Below the pieces are notes generated by a model. That model was given only the letters and a program-made list of their open reading frames with translations. It ran no database searches and was not told where the DNA came from. From positions 3,722,001 to 3,786,000 of the forward strand of contig CAMRHE010000168.1 in assembly GCA_947044405.1 (NCBI GenBank): a stretch of 64,000 bases of DNA, in the 5' to 3' direction. Position 1 is the first letter of the stretch. Every line of letters starts with the position of its first letter. The stretch comes from Leptodactylus fallax (Eukaryota; Chordata; Amphibia; Anura; Leptodactylidae). A program made the translations under genes and the position numbers. This document shows, piece after piece, positions 33,632 through 46,049 of this stretch.

Positions 33632-34892
33632 CTATGGAAAATAAAATATGTGTGTTTATAGAAATAGTTTTTATCATAACATGAATATGGCATAAAAATG
33701 GACATTTATGATCATATTAGCTTTTTTCATTTTTTTTTCCTACATAGTACGATTCCTAGGCTACTGAACCGAGTACCTTTTACTACAAGTTATGATCAAT
33801 CCAAACCACTGTTAAAAAAAAAAAACAAAAAACAAAATAACATATTGCAGAAGTCTGTAACTGTATACCTATACAGTTGTAATCACCTTTCACTGGCTGC
33901 CATTATAGAAAAGTGTTTAAGCTTTGCATTATGCAGCACTCTTTTGTACAGGAGACTACAATGTATCACAAAACAGAAGGAATTCTGATGTAAACCAGCC
34001 AAACAAGAGATTTCTTTTGGCATACACCTAGTTCATAGAAGTATGTGAGGATGACAAAATACTATACATACCTGGATCCCTTCTAGCAGAGGCATAACTT
34101 GAAGCTCGCAAGACTCTATGCAAAATCTGTAATGGGGCCCCTACCTACCTTGTGCCTAGTGATATATTTTATGTGGCAGAGGGACCTTTCAGGCCCCCTA
34201 AGGTCCAGGGGTCAGTAGCGACTGCTACCACTGCACCCATATAGCTATGCCCATGCCTTCTAGGCAACACAGAATGCAATTGTCGAATGTGGGGTGAACA
34301 CAGTGTACATTTACAATGTAGCTCTACTTACTATGCTCTTCAGTAAATATTAGGACATTACATTATAAGACAATTGTATTGGCACATCTGCTCAACACAA
34401 AGTTGCTTTACACAAGTCTTTAAATTCCTGAGGCAGACAGCTCTATTTAACTAAAGACTGTTTTTATGTGCCCAATACAGCACCAAGAGAAAATCGTACA
34501 AAAAACAATTGTGCTAAATACAACAGTTGATTTATAATGGATAATACCAATGATCAGAGAGTTTAAAGACTAGAACTGGAGTGAAGTGTCCAATAAGCAA
34601 CCTGGAATTAAGTGTCCAATAAACACAATACCCACAAATGAATGGACTTCATCATAAATGAACTGCAGTGATGTGGGTGACATCCGCAGAACAAGCAATA
34701 CTAATAGAGTATCATAATACACATAATAGTATATGCATAATCCAAAAATAGGGAAGAATAGTAACAATGTATATGTGTATATAATATAAGGTAATAAATA
34801 ACTAACAATCCCCATATATATATGGATAAATGTAATACAACCAATATATGGATAATAAAAAGACCAAGTAAATACCTTATGGAAATAGTGGA

Positions 34893-35015
34893 ATGGACTG
34901 TGACAGCCAGGACAAGCAAAAAACTGAGACAGGGACACGCAATACACTGTGTAGTGTACTGCATGTTCCTGGATCAGGTTCTTGCTCATCTTGGCTGTCA
35001 CAGTCTGTTCTTCGA
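34893..35015. repeat. Imperfect inverted repeat
   Basis: GACTGTGACAGCCAGGACAA pairs with the inverted TTGCTCATCTTGGCTGTCAC across about 60 bases that also contain a smaller palindrome (ATACACTGTGTAGTGTACTG). Its class is unknown. Confidence 0.55.
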
Positions 35016-37334
35016 CATCTCTTGAAAGCCTTCATGGAGAAACCAGTGTAGCTGCAGGTTTACACAAGGAGAATAAAAGTGCCACATGTGGGAAGGCCAG
35101 GGGCTTCTAGTGGCCAGTCTCAGATTCTGCATCTTCCAAGGAGCTAATGAACATGTGTGGCATGTGCTAGATGTGGAAACTGAGTAGAGGCACTGCCGAT
35201 TCCCTCTGCACCGCTCTGTGATAGCCTTCAATGTCACTCGGCAATGCCTCCATACAGTTTTCTCAGTCCCGATGCACTGGAATAGGCGAGGGAAGGGGCA
35301 ATTGTAGAGACACTTGGCTTGTAACAGGTTACATGGTGCTGTGACGTTTCATATGCAGGCCTCAGTGCTCGCAAGGAACTTGGAAAGGATAAGTCACAGA
35401 TGGTCACATGACCTGAATGTAAATCAGGTAGTTGGAGCCAAATTTTAAAATGATGTATATTAGAAAGTTGTTTATACTCAAGAATCCTATTATATGAATA
35501 ACATTTTAATAAACCCTAACACTAATGCATGCGTTTATGGATAACACAGGTGCATTTTTGAGTAGTGTTAGTCATTTTCATTGATGTAGAAAAAACAACA
35601 TATGCAAGAATGCGAGTAACAACTGCACGTGTAGTAGTACCCTTAGTGTAACTTTTAAAGGAGTATTACGGCAAATCTATTCTTTGTATAATGAAACTCT
35701 TAATAATTTTATCGTATACGAGTTTCTTATTATTTATAAGATCTCGGATTGCAATCATTCAGTGGAAACTTGTATTGTTTACCCTTAGAAGATAAAAATC
35801 CTTCCTTGTCATTCAGAAATGTTGAAGACCATGAGCAATCAATATACTAACATATAGGGGAAAATGTATAACTTTTCATTACATAATTCCTATCCTTTAT
35901 TTGCAGAAATCATAATTCACATTTGCATTATCAGTAATAACAGCAAATAGCTTGAATTCAGGGACCTCTTTTTTTCTTTTCATTCCTTATGTAATACATC
36001 TATCCCTTGAATCTCCATATGAAGGATTAAACTACAGTAAATATTCCATAGTAATACATCACAACAATAATTATTCTGCCTCTGCAAATATACTATTTTT
36101 GTTTCAGTCTCAGCAATATAACAACAACCCTAAGATGGCACATAGCCCTATGTAAATACTGCAACAATTTCCAAGTGGATATGAAATGATATAAAATATA
36201 TGCATCCTGACAATAAAAGAGATAAATGGTTTGCAGATGAAGCAAGCAACTAAATATCTTCCTGTATGTGCTAAGTGCTACTAAAACTCGACTTTAAAAA
36301 AATGTTCCCATAAAAATGAAACACGTTTATGTTTTATTTTGCCTCTTTATCGGGGTCTATGAGAATGGTGATGCATTGCTACTTGCTCTAAAACTGGCTG
36401 CTACCACAGAGAATGAACACACCGGCTCAAGAATGAAGAATGTACTCTCAGACTGGAGCGATATGTCAGCAGTGCCAGAAAAGCATTGATTATGTGCCAT
36501 TATTATAGATGCTTATTACACATTCATCTAGAAAAGAGTACAGTAATATCTGGTGAATAATGTAATAATTGAGCTGAGCATTAAATAACACTAACTGTCC
36601 TGTTATAGAAGATTGCTGCTAAAACTTGCCATCAATGTTCCCTGTAAACATGGAGTGCTGAAGCAAGACTTTTATTCTATCACACATGTATAACTCTAGC
36701 AAATCCATGTTGTCTTTGATATATTGCTCTTTTCTGTTCCGTGAAAGTCCTACATTTGCTGCAAGCTGTAAAATCATAATAAAGCTTCTTTATACCTTTT
36801 AGTATTACTGTTAAACGCAGCTACTGTATACATTTGCTTTAAATAATGTATTAGGGAATGGCACAAACTATGTAGCATATTATTATTTTCACAATTTGGA
36901 CTACAATAGGGAAGACTTAGAAAGCTAAATGCACTAGAATTCTGGCTTAATATGTTTCTAAAAGCTATGCATGCCTTGTACCACACAAGTGTTTTAGACA
37001 CTTTTTGCACCTCCCTTAACAATAAGGCACACATGCCATAGCTGGCTTAGAGGGAAATGGAGTATGGCTTAAGATGCACCAGCAAGCTCCACAATTTTGC
37101 CACAAAAAAGAAAGCCACTAAACAGGTGATGTAAATTTAGGCCCAAGTGTCTACACCATTCTTAATCCGGCATCAGCCACTTTAATAAATTTGGTGCATC
37201 TTTAGACTGCCTGGTCTAAGTTTACACTTCTAGCTACTAGACTGGTTTATTAAATTTGCCCCAATGTGTTTACCAAAAGGCCTGTCAGAAAATGCAGCCT
37301 GTTTTACAGTACAGATATGTCCTTCCTTACCCTT

Positions 37335-37520
37335 GCTTTTGGCTGATCAAGTCAATATATATATTTCATGAGAAGATTAACTAGTGATATGCTTTATGTG
37401 TCTATGTGATTGTGTGGTGAACTACAGCCCATCAAGGTATTTGCTAGAATGTTACAGAATTTCGTTGAATTGATTTAATGAGAAATTGGGGTCTTTAACC
37501 AAATTTGAGCTACGGTAAAG
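37335..37520 (+). repeat. Old dispersed repeat, paired with 3215-3450
   Basis: It shares, in order, a GATC(C/A)AG..ATATAT block, AAGATTAAC and TTGAATT..TTTAATGA..TTTAAC with 3215-3450. It is strongly diverged. Confidence 0.45.
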
Positions 37521-40500
37521 TTGGACACATCTGTAGCTTATGTCAACAGTCAATGAATAGATGTTTGGGAGCTGGAGTGTGCCAAAGAGTTGGCAGAGTA
37601 ACTCTGCACGATATCACATTATTCAAAGACCTGAAGGCCTTCTCACAGAGTATTCTTCACCCTTATGTCTCAATCACTGCATCAGTAACTGTGTCTGGTC
37701 AAATTCAGACAGTAGGGAACTCCTACCTTCTTTTAAGATGGTAATATTCCCTTAACAACCTGGCCCCTGTTCACCTGCACAGTTGTACATATGGTATGTA
37801 GCTTATGATTGGAGGGCTCCTTAGGCTATGAGGAGCATTTCTAATAATGACATTATATTAGGTGCTTCCTATTTGAACAATAACTTGTATAGAGGCAGCC
37901 CCTGAGGTTTACTTTATTGCAAAAGCATGATAATGAATCCACTGCCTATCAGTAGATAATAAATTGACAGCCTTGCTTTAAATTATACGATGATTAGAAA
38001 GTAAACCAGGAGGTTTGTTATTTGATAGCTACTAATAGCTAGATCACCTTATAATACTATCTATATTGTTTCTTTATGTATGATTGTATGATGTAGATTT
38101 ATTTTGCCTCCTTAGGCGTAATTTGGTGCTGATTTTGAGGTAGATTGTGCCTTAAATACAGTACCAATTTTTTCCACTATATTCAAGAAAGAGGGCCAGA
38201 AAATGGAGAGGAATTTGAGGCAGATGAACACTTCAAAATCCTGTTCACGTTCTGCCATGTGAGCATACCCTTAGAACCAGTACATCAGGTGCAGGTTTAA
38301 CATCATATGGCTTTGGTGGATAGGTTAAGAAGAGGGGTTGACACCAAGATATGCCTGTGTTAGATGACAGTTCCTGAACACTAAGAATCAGCAGCATCAC
38401 TTGATGTGATGACCCCTGATTTCTGGCAGGGCAAAGTAGGTAGTGATGTCTGGATTCAACCATCATGATGTCAGACGTCTTGGGTGGTACCTAGTTTTTA
38501 AAACCGGAGGACTTGGTGCCAAAACAAGGATGACCTAGTCGACAACGTACTAGTAGCTCCAGAGAGATAAACTATCCTGTAGCTGTAACAGCACAGCAAT
38601 ACCATTCCAATCTGGGGGACAGTGGTAGCTTGGCTCCTGTTACCAGAGACAGGCCGAAAAATGCTTAAGAGTGCGAGATGACTGAGGCAGGTCTGGCAGG
38701 TCTCGAAACTCAGGAGCCTGTGGGTACAGACTGACGTGACTGAAGTTGGGGCCCAAGATATAGTAAGTATCAAAGGCCCACAGACATATACCATTAATGT
38801 CAGTGAGCAGAAGATAGATAGATAATTTTTGTTTTATACAACAGCCAACTCAGGATCTCTTTAATCAGTGCAATTATATCCACAGCCTATTGTGTGATCT
38901 ATCCAAGCCCGTGTAGTAGCTAACAGAATATAATATAAGTATAGAGTATGCAACTTCACTGGTAAGCAAGTAATGTTGATCCAACAGCAAACATCTCTCT
39001 GTGGTGAAGAGCTTAAAAAAGGAAACAGAACAGACCACAACAGAATTTAATGTAAGCCTCAGGCAGGAAATACATCTAAGCTTTCTGGAAAATGCATCTC
39101 ATGGCCATCAAATGTAACATAATTGACAGGTAATATAGACAGAGAAAGCAAATAGTATCCAGCTCTGAAATACATGTTGTTCCTCAAAGTAAACATGTTA
39201 TGTATTCTAAGAACACATCTTCCCAATCAATCTCTGCCGCAGGGGCTAAAACACAGGAAGCAGATAATAGTCTGTACAACTATTACTAAAATTAAATGAA
39301 GCTTTTCTTTGTTCTACGAGACATGATTTTCTAATAATGCAATAATAATGCTCATAAATATGACTGATTATGGTGCCCACAATGATACCTTCCCATGCAG
39401 AAAAATAACACACCTAAGTCTCACACCATTTGGAATCTTGCAGTTTATTTATTGGGCACTAAAAATATTTTATTATCCTTCCGGGAGATCCAAAGAATGA
39501 TGTCTAGTTCCTACCAATTCATAAGTGAAATATGACATATTAATAACAGATACCACTTTTAATACAGTTACTATAGCAAATTCTTCATTCATGGATATAG
39601 ATGATGAAAACATAATAGGAGTGTCCGACTGACTCAATGAAGTATGGTAAAAAAATACTACTGAAATACTTGCTAACATTCAGTGGTATGTCCCCAAGAA
39701 CACATACAGTACATACTGTATATCCAGTCACATCTCTAGGACATGTTTTTTGCACGATCAAGTTGTGTCTATATTTAAACTTCATAGTGTACTTTTGGCA
39801 AGCATTTTTACCATTATGAAAGGGGCTTGCTTGGAGACAGTGACCCAGGTTAAAGGCAGGCAGCTTGGGTTGGGAGACAGAACAAGGAAGGGACAGTGAC
39901 AGAAACTTGACTGGGAGTGGAGGGAATGTGCAGAGGGGAAATAAGGTGATGCCAGATGTAGTGTGTCTTCAAACTGCAAATTTAACCAGAAAAGTGGAAG
40001 TTAAAAAGACGGCCTATAAAGATATCAGGGTATTGCAACACAAAGTTAAATTAAAGGCAAATGACAAGTATTCTTTGTGTTAGTGTATACAAATATCATG
40101 TCTGGTATATTTCTTTGTTATGTGCCACTGCATTTACATTTAAAGGGGTTTTCCAATTTTCCAAAATACTTTCTGTATCAGTTCCTCACAGTTTTCTAGA
40201 TCTCTGCTTGTTGTCATTCATTCTGCTACTCCCAGAGGATAAAAATCAGTCCTTGGTCATGTGATGGACAGTGTATGGTCATATGATGTACAGTCTATGC
40301 AGTCCATGGTCATGTGATGGACTTCTAGATCTAATAGGTAAGTATCTTGCATTGCCATTTCCATTATCTATTAGATTGTACATAAGAAATCACAGCATTC
40401 ATTCCTAACCATTGCATTGACTTAACTTGAAGATGGGAGGACCAGTGAGAGAATTTTTGGAAAACAATGAAATTGGTTTCCCATCAAACCAGTTATTGAA

Positions 40501-41127
40501 AACCAATGGGTCAATATACTGTTCAAATAAAGCTGTGGTGCCTCGGCTTCCTTCTATTCCAGAACAGCAACATTGAAAAGCTAACGTTGTTCTGCTGCAA
40601 ACAAGACTATAGTTAACTTCTCGCAAAGTAAGAGAATGCTCTATCTAACTCGACATCAAAGGTAGAAGAGGCAATATATTATGTACGCTATACTTTTTAT
40701 TGTAAAGTATGCATTAGAAATATGTTTCCTTCTTTTGTCTGTTGATATAAAAAGACACAGTTGCTAACTTTTAAGTGGTGCCAAACATCTGCACACTCAA
40801 CACATGCCACGACAACACACTATTACAGCTCCTAGCTAGAGTTCCTGCGATGACACACACTAAGAAGGAAGTTTGAAGGATACATGAAATCTAAAATCTA
40901 GGAAAAAGATTATTAGATTAATTTCTGTGGTTATAGTGCACAGCAGCCAAGTGATATATCCTGAACTCTTCAAGCTACTAGTGCTCTGCTACTCTACCTG
41001 ACTGGAAGAGAGCAAAGAAATGTAGAAACTGATATATTGCAGTTATCAGATTGGCACATATGAGGTGCCCCTTTTTTATCTGCACTAACAGCCATTAAAG
41101 GGGTTGTCTCTTGAAAAATGACTGTAA

Positions 41128-41467
41128 TGCTTCGTTCACACCTGCGCTTGCTGTCGGTCCGTTGCCAATCCAGTGAAAATCTCGGCGAACTGGATTGGCA
41201 TCGGATACAGACCGGTAAGCGGCGCATTGGTTAAAAACCAATTCATTTGAATGGGTTTTTAAAGCAATGCGCGGGTGTGCGCTTACACCCTCTGCGCTGC
41301 AAATCCTTTTTTTTCGTCGGAAACAAAGTTGGACATGCAGGACTTCGTGTCCGACGAAAAAAAAAAGGATTCGCAGCGCAGAGGGTGTAAGCGCACACCC
41401 GCGCATTGCTTTAAAAACCCATTCAAATGAACCGGACCGACAGCAAGCGCAGGTGTGAACCCACCCT
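41128..41467. repeat. Palindromic MITE, Harbinger-like, copy 2
   Basis: It shares the arm sequence of 26935-27346 (GTCCGTTGCCAATCC, GCAATGCG, ACCCTCTGCGCTGCAAA) and ends GTGAACCCACCC then TTA. The left end is TGCTTCGTTCACACCTGCGC. Arms pair closely, but part of the right arm is deleted after AAATGAACCGG. It appears to sit within a truncated family 3 MITE (TTAAAGGGGTTGTC at 41096). Confidence 0.85.
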
Positions 41468-41844
41468 TAGCTGGACAGATCCATTAAGGTGATGAGGATT
41501 TCTCACTGCTGAAACCAACAGGAATCATTTATATTCTGTTTGGGAAACAAGTGTCAGCAAGTGTTTTACTCCAGTGCAGCACCTCCACAGAAGAAAAGAT
41601 TTATTAGCAGTTCTTATTGAAGTCAATGGGCAGTCCATTTAACACGCAGACATTTCTAGCTTCCAGAAAGAGAGAGAGAGTGAGATACTCTTTGTAGCTT
41701 TTTTACACACTAGGCTAATAGATAAGGGTTCTAAACAGTATAACAACCAATATTGGATCAGTGGGGGACCCAGCACCCACACAATCAACAGTTTGAAGAA
41801 GCTGTGGTGCTTGGAGAAGACCTGCAACATCTTCATTTAATACT

Positions 41845-42000
41845 CTGAGATGAGTAAACCTTTCAAGGTCTGATACATGTTTGGGTTTGTTGGTTTAGAC
41901 TAAATTATTGTGTTCGGTCTGAACTGATTCATTATCAACCAAGAGTGTAAACTGCCTTAAAATGTTGTGGAAAATGACAGATTGTGTAATCTCCATTTTG
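41845..42000. repeat. Possible hAT terminal fragment
   Basis: GAGATGAGTAAACCTTTCAA and the later block AAACTGCCTTAAAATGTTG resemble the first 120 bases of the hAT element at 13548 (GAGATGGGCAAACTTTTCAA, AATTGTCTTAAAACATGG). No partner end or target duplication is found. Confidence 0.45.
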
Positions 42001-42499
42001 CATTCCAGGGCCATGTGGGGTTATGCTTGTAGGCATTTTACATTCATACATTTGTTTAGAGAGCTCATCCCCCTCCAGATGACTTAATAGGGTGCGGCTC
42101 CTGTTTTGTTTGTTGTCCAACTGCCAAAACTATTTTACAGCTTTGCCACCAATCATGTTATGCTAGTTGTACTAGTTCAACCTGTATTTTGTCTACACAC
42201 TGTATTTAAGACCACCTTTTTCCCTCCATTAAAGCAGAACCCACTATATACACAATAGCTGTGTATGTGTGAGTCTCTCTATGCTATAGCTTATACATCA
42301 ACTTTATGAATTTGGACTTCAATATGGTGATACTTAGAGCGGATTGCGCTCACAATGTCTGAGGACTACTAGGATTCTAACCCCTTTCTAGTTCTCTTAT
42401 GCAAAACAGCCGCAATTTCAAAGTTACAGCCAAGTTATAGCAACAGATATGAATATAAGTAAACAGACAGTAGCTGGCAGCAACAAACGGCTTGTTTAA

Positions 42500-42710
42500 G
42501 GTTGAGGCCCCACTTTGCGGAAACGCAGGTTTTTTTACTGCAGATTTTGCTGTGGTTTTTTGAGTCAAAGCCAGGAGTGCATTGAGCAGAAGGTAGAAGT
42601 AGAAGAGCTTCCTAGATATTTCCCATTCTTTTTGTAACCATGCTCTCAAAAAAACGCTGCAAAATCTCCAATAAAAATAAGCTGCATTTCTGCAATGTGG
42701 GGCCTCAGCC
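42500..42710. repeat. Short MITE with TAA target duplication
   Basis: The ends GGTTGAGGCCCCACTTTGCG and (inverted) GGCTGAGGCCCCACATTGCA are flanked by TAA at 42497-42499 and 42711-42713. It is 211 bp long. The terminus is of the same type as that at 21795. Confidence 0.8.
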
Positions 42711-42713
42711 TAA

Positions 42714-44396
42714 AAATATACTGCACGCTTTAATTTTTTTATGCTTCTTAAAATAAATTTTTAATGAATGACAGAGCCTTATGCAGTAAACAAGTGTTGT
42801 TACTTGTTGGAACTTGTCACATGGAAAATGCTGTTTAATCTGCAGGCAGCATAATTTGTGAGAAAAATTCCGTATAACTTGCACAGTTAGAGGGAAGGCT
42901 GTCGATCACTGAAAAGATCACTGAAAAGACCGCCTCCTTGACTTCTCAACATAGAATGAGCAGAGATTTTAAAAGCTAAATTACAGGTTATAACAAATCT
43001 TTTAACACAAAACTATAAATCAATCTGCTCAGTTCCTCCTGTTCTATAACGTGCAGCCTACAGATTGGACAGCATTTCCATGTGATAGATTCACTTTAAT
43101 GAATGAATTGATTAAACTTAATTCTAATCCTAATTCTCAAGTCCTACAGTAAATACACTAATCCGCAGAACCCTGACACTGTATTATCTGTAAATATTAT
43201 CTGTAAATTATTTCTTATCCAGACCCTACCTGTCTAAACTCTGCTCTAAGATCAGCCTGATCTTTTTATCATGCCTATGAGTTATCAGTGACTTTAGACC
43301 TATATTTCCTCATAAATGTTCCCTGTCATGAAGGCTGCTTGCTAGGCATTATGGGTGAGACCATATGATCATGTCTCTCCGGTCATGTGATCCCTTTCTT
43401 CATGCTTTTCACAAGGTAGCCACCATGGTTGGTTTGTGCAAATCAAAGAGCAAAATGTTCGGGTTTGAACAAATCCAAGCATTTTCAAAAATTCATAACA
43501 AATCCCAAACTACACAAACCAGTTTGCTAAAGTCTAATGTGACATCATGGTCTGCAACTCTGCAACTAGGAATCAGCCTTTACAAACAGCTGATCAGTGG
43601 GGTAGTACGTGTTGGACCCCCCATCTTATATTAACGTAATCTATATAAGCTCTAATCCAGACAAATAAGGACAAATAATGTTTATTTCCACAAAATTATG
43701 CAATACCAAGAATGACGCTTTTGATAACACTGGAGCTGGAAAGGATTTTCTCTTGTATAAAACTAGGCAATCCAGTCAGAGAAATACAGTACAGCAAGAT
43801 AGTTATAATAGTTATAGCCTTGCGGGAATGTTTGGGGAGAGAAAAGGTTGCTGGCTAGGTCTTGAATCTAATACATACTTTCTTCTATATAGAAATACAG
43901 TCATTTATCATTAGGCCTTAGGATTTTGAAAAATTGTAAACTACAATATTGTAAACTTTTTTCTATTGCACTTAATAGAAAGGACAGAGATGCTTTAAAA
44001 CATATATCCAGGTGTATCTTGATAGCTAAAGTCAGTCTACTTATGGGTTGTAAGAAGCATCTCCCTATCTACAATCACAGCAACATAAGCAAGCAAGTGA
44101 GGAGTCAACCCTTAAAGCATACCTCCAATTATTAAAAAAAAAAATCTGAAACTTTGCAATATATCTTATTAAAGAAATATGTTTCCTTCTCCACTTTAGG
44201 CTGCTCTCCTCTCTATTATCTTCATTCACACTGTTTATTTATATAGAATATTTCTCTGTACTCATAGAGGTCTCTGAAGAGGTGAGGGGGAGGAGGAGGC
44301 TGTTAATTGATGTATTGCCTTAGTCTATGCTGTGGTAGAGCCCCCTCCTCCCCTTCCCCTCTCCATACACTTCTACTATTTCTTTAATATGTTAAC
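42714..44396. other. Intron with no definite feature
   Basis: Possible old repeat material lies at 43390-43560 and 44107-44380, but neither has clear ends. The frames at 43365-44135 show no domain. Confidence 0.45.
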
Positions 44397-44398
44397 TA

Positions 44399-46024
44399 CA
44401 GTGCCTTGCGAAAGTATTCGGCCCCCTTGAACTTTTCAACCTTTTGCCACATTTCAGGCTTCAAACATAAAGATATAAAATTTAAATTTTTTGGTGAAGA
44501 ATTAACAACAAGTGGGACACAATTGTGAAGTGGAACAAAATTTATTGGTTATTTTAAACTTTTGTAAAAAATAAAAAACTGAAAAGTGGGGCGTGCAATT
44601 ATTATTATTCGCCCCTTTACTTTCAGTGCAGCAAACTCACTCCAGAAGTTCAGTGAGGATCTCTGAATGATCCAATGTTGTCCTAAATGACTGATGATGA
44701 TAAATATAATCCACCTGTGTGTAATCAAGTCTCCGTATAAATGCACCTGCTCTGTGATAGTCTCAGGGTTCTGTTTAAAGCGCAGAGAGCATCATGAAGA
44801 CCAAGGAACAGACCAGGCAGGTCCGTGATACTGTTGTGGAGAAGTTTAAAGCCGGATTTGGATACAAAAAGATTTCCCAAACTTTAAACATCCCAAGGAG
44901 CACTGTGCAAGCGATCATATTGAAATGGAAGGAGTATCAGACCACTGCAAATCTACCAAGACCCGGCCGTCCCTCTAAACTTTCATCTCAAACAAGGAGA
45001 AGACTGATCAGAGATGCAGCCAAGAGGCCCATGATCACTCTGGATGAACTGCAGAGATCTACAGCTGAGGTGGGAGAGTTTGTCCATAGGACAACAATCA
45101 GTCGTACACTGCACAAATTTGGCCTTTATGGAAGAGTGGCAAGAAGAAAGCCATTTCTCAAAGATATCCATAAAAAGTCTTGTTTAAAGTTTGCCACAAG
45201 CCACCTGGGAGGCACACCAAACATGTGCAAGAAGGTGCTCTGGTCAGATGAAACCAAAATCGAACTTTTTGGCCACAATGCAAAACAATATGTTTGGCGT
45301 AAAAGCCACACAGCTCATCACCCTGAACACACCATCCCCACTGTCAAACATGGTGGTGGTAGCATCATGGTTTGGGCCTGCTTTTCTTCAGCAGGGACAG
45401 GGAAGATGGTTAAAATTGATGGGAAGATGGATGGAGCCAAATACAGGACCATTCTGGAAGAAAACCTGTTGGAGTCTGCAAAAGACCTGAGACTGGGACA
45501 GAGATTTATCTTCTAACAAGACAATGATCCCAAACATAAAGCAAAATCTACAATGGAATGGTTCACAAATAAACTTATCCAGGTGTTAGAATGGCCAAGT
45601 CAAAGTTCAGACCTGAATCCAATCGAGAATCTGTGGAAAGAGCTTAAAACTGCTGTTCACAAACGCTCTCCATCCAACCTCACTGAGCTCGAGCTATTTT
45701 TCAAGGAAGAATGGGCAAGAATTTCAGTATCTTGATGTGCAAAACTGATAGAGACATACCCCAAGTGACTTGCAGCTGTAATCACAGCAAAAGGTGGCGC
45801 TACAAAGTATTAACTTAAGGGGCCCGAATAATTTGGCACGCCCCACTTTTCAGTTTTTTATTTTTTACAAAAGTTTAAAATATCCAATAAATTTTGTTCC
45901 ACTTCACGATTGTGTCCCACTTGTTGTTGATTCTTCACCAAAAAATTAAAATTTTATATCCTTATGTTTGAAGCCTGAAATGTGGCAAAAGGTTGAAAAG
46001 TTCAAGGGGGCCGAATACTTTCGC
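44399..46024 (+). mobile_element. Tc1-like DD34E transposon, copy 2
   Basis: The intact left end CAGTGCCTTGCGAAAGTATT follows TA (44397-44398). The right end is shortened after CCGAATACTTTCGCA, losing the last dozen bases. It is the same family as 19971-21527, with the same orientation in the window. A LINE fragment follows within about 30 bases. Confidence 0.9.
44794..45813 (+). pseudogene. Tc1-like transposase pseudogene, copy 2
   Basis: It starts MKTKEQTRQVRDTVVEKF and ends GGATKY with TAA at 45811-45813. The full length is about 340 codons with no frameshift. It is interrupted by three stops: TAA at 45514-45516 just before [13 protein letters not shown] at 45733-45735, and TGA in ETYPK-stop-LAAVI near 45765. 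The last two correspond to CGA codons in copy 1, the signature of methylated-CpG decay. Both helix-turn-helix motifs, the GRPS linker, WSDETK, QDNDPKH and DLNPIENLW are present with DD34E spacing. Confidence 0.92.
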
Positions 46025-46049
46025 ATATATGTTTAACCATATTTCTTTA

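Larger units (their letters stand above)
33632..41120. other. Large intron, mostly unique sequence
   Basis: This is the distal part of the 17.1-kb intron between exons 3 and 4. Apart from an imperfect inverted repeat (34893-35015), an old repeat (37335-37520) and partial MITE ends with TTTAAAGG at about 35655, 40140 and 41096, I recognise no element, exon or RNA gene. The longer open frames here (for example 34570-35001 and 38498-38794) lack domains and composition bias. Confidence 0.5.

Noticed and set aside
34570..35001. A 143-residue hydrophobic frame as a membrane protein
   Set aside because: AT-rich intron sequence gives hydrophobic codons by composition. It overlaps an inverted repeat and has no family motif.
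38498..38794. A 98-residue Cys/Ser-rich frame as a gene
   Set aside because: No domain, signal peptide, splice context or repeat match is seen; it is consistent with a chance frame.
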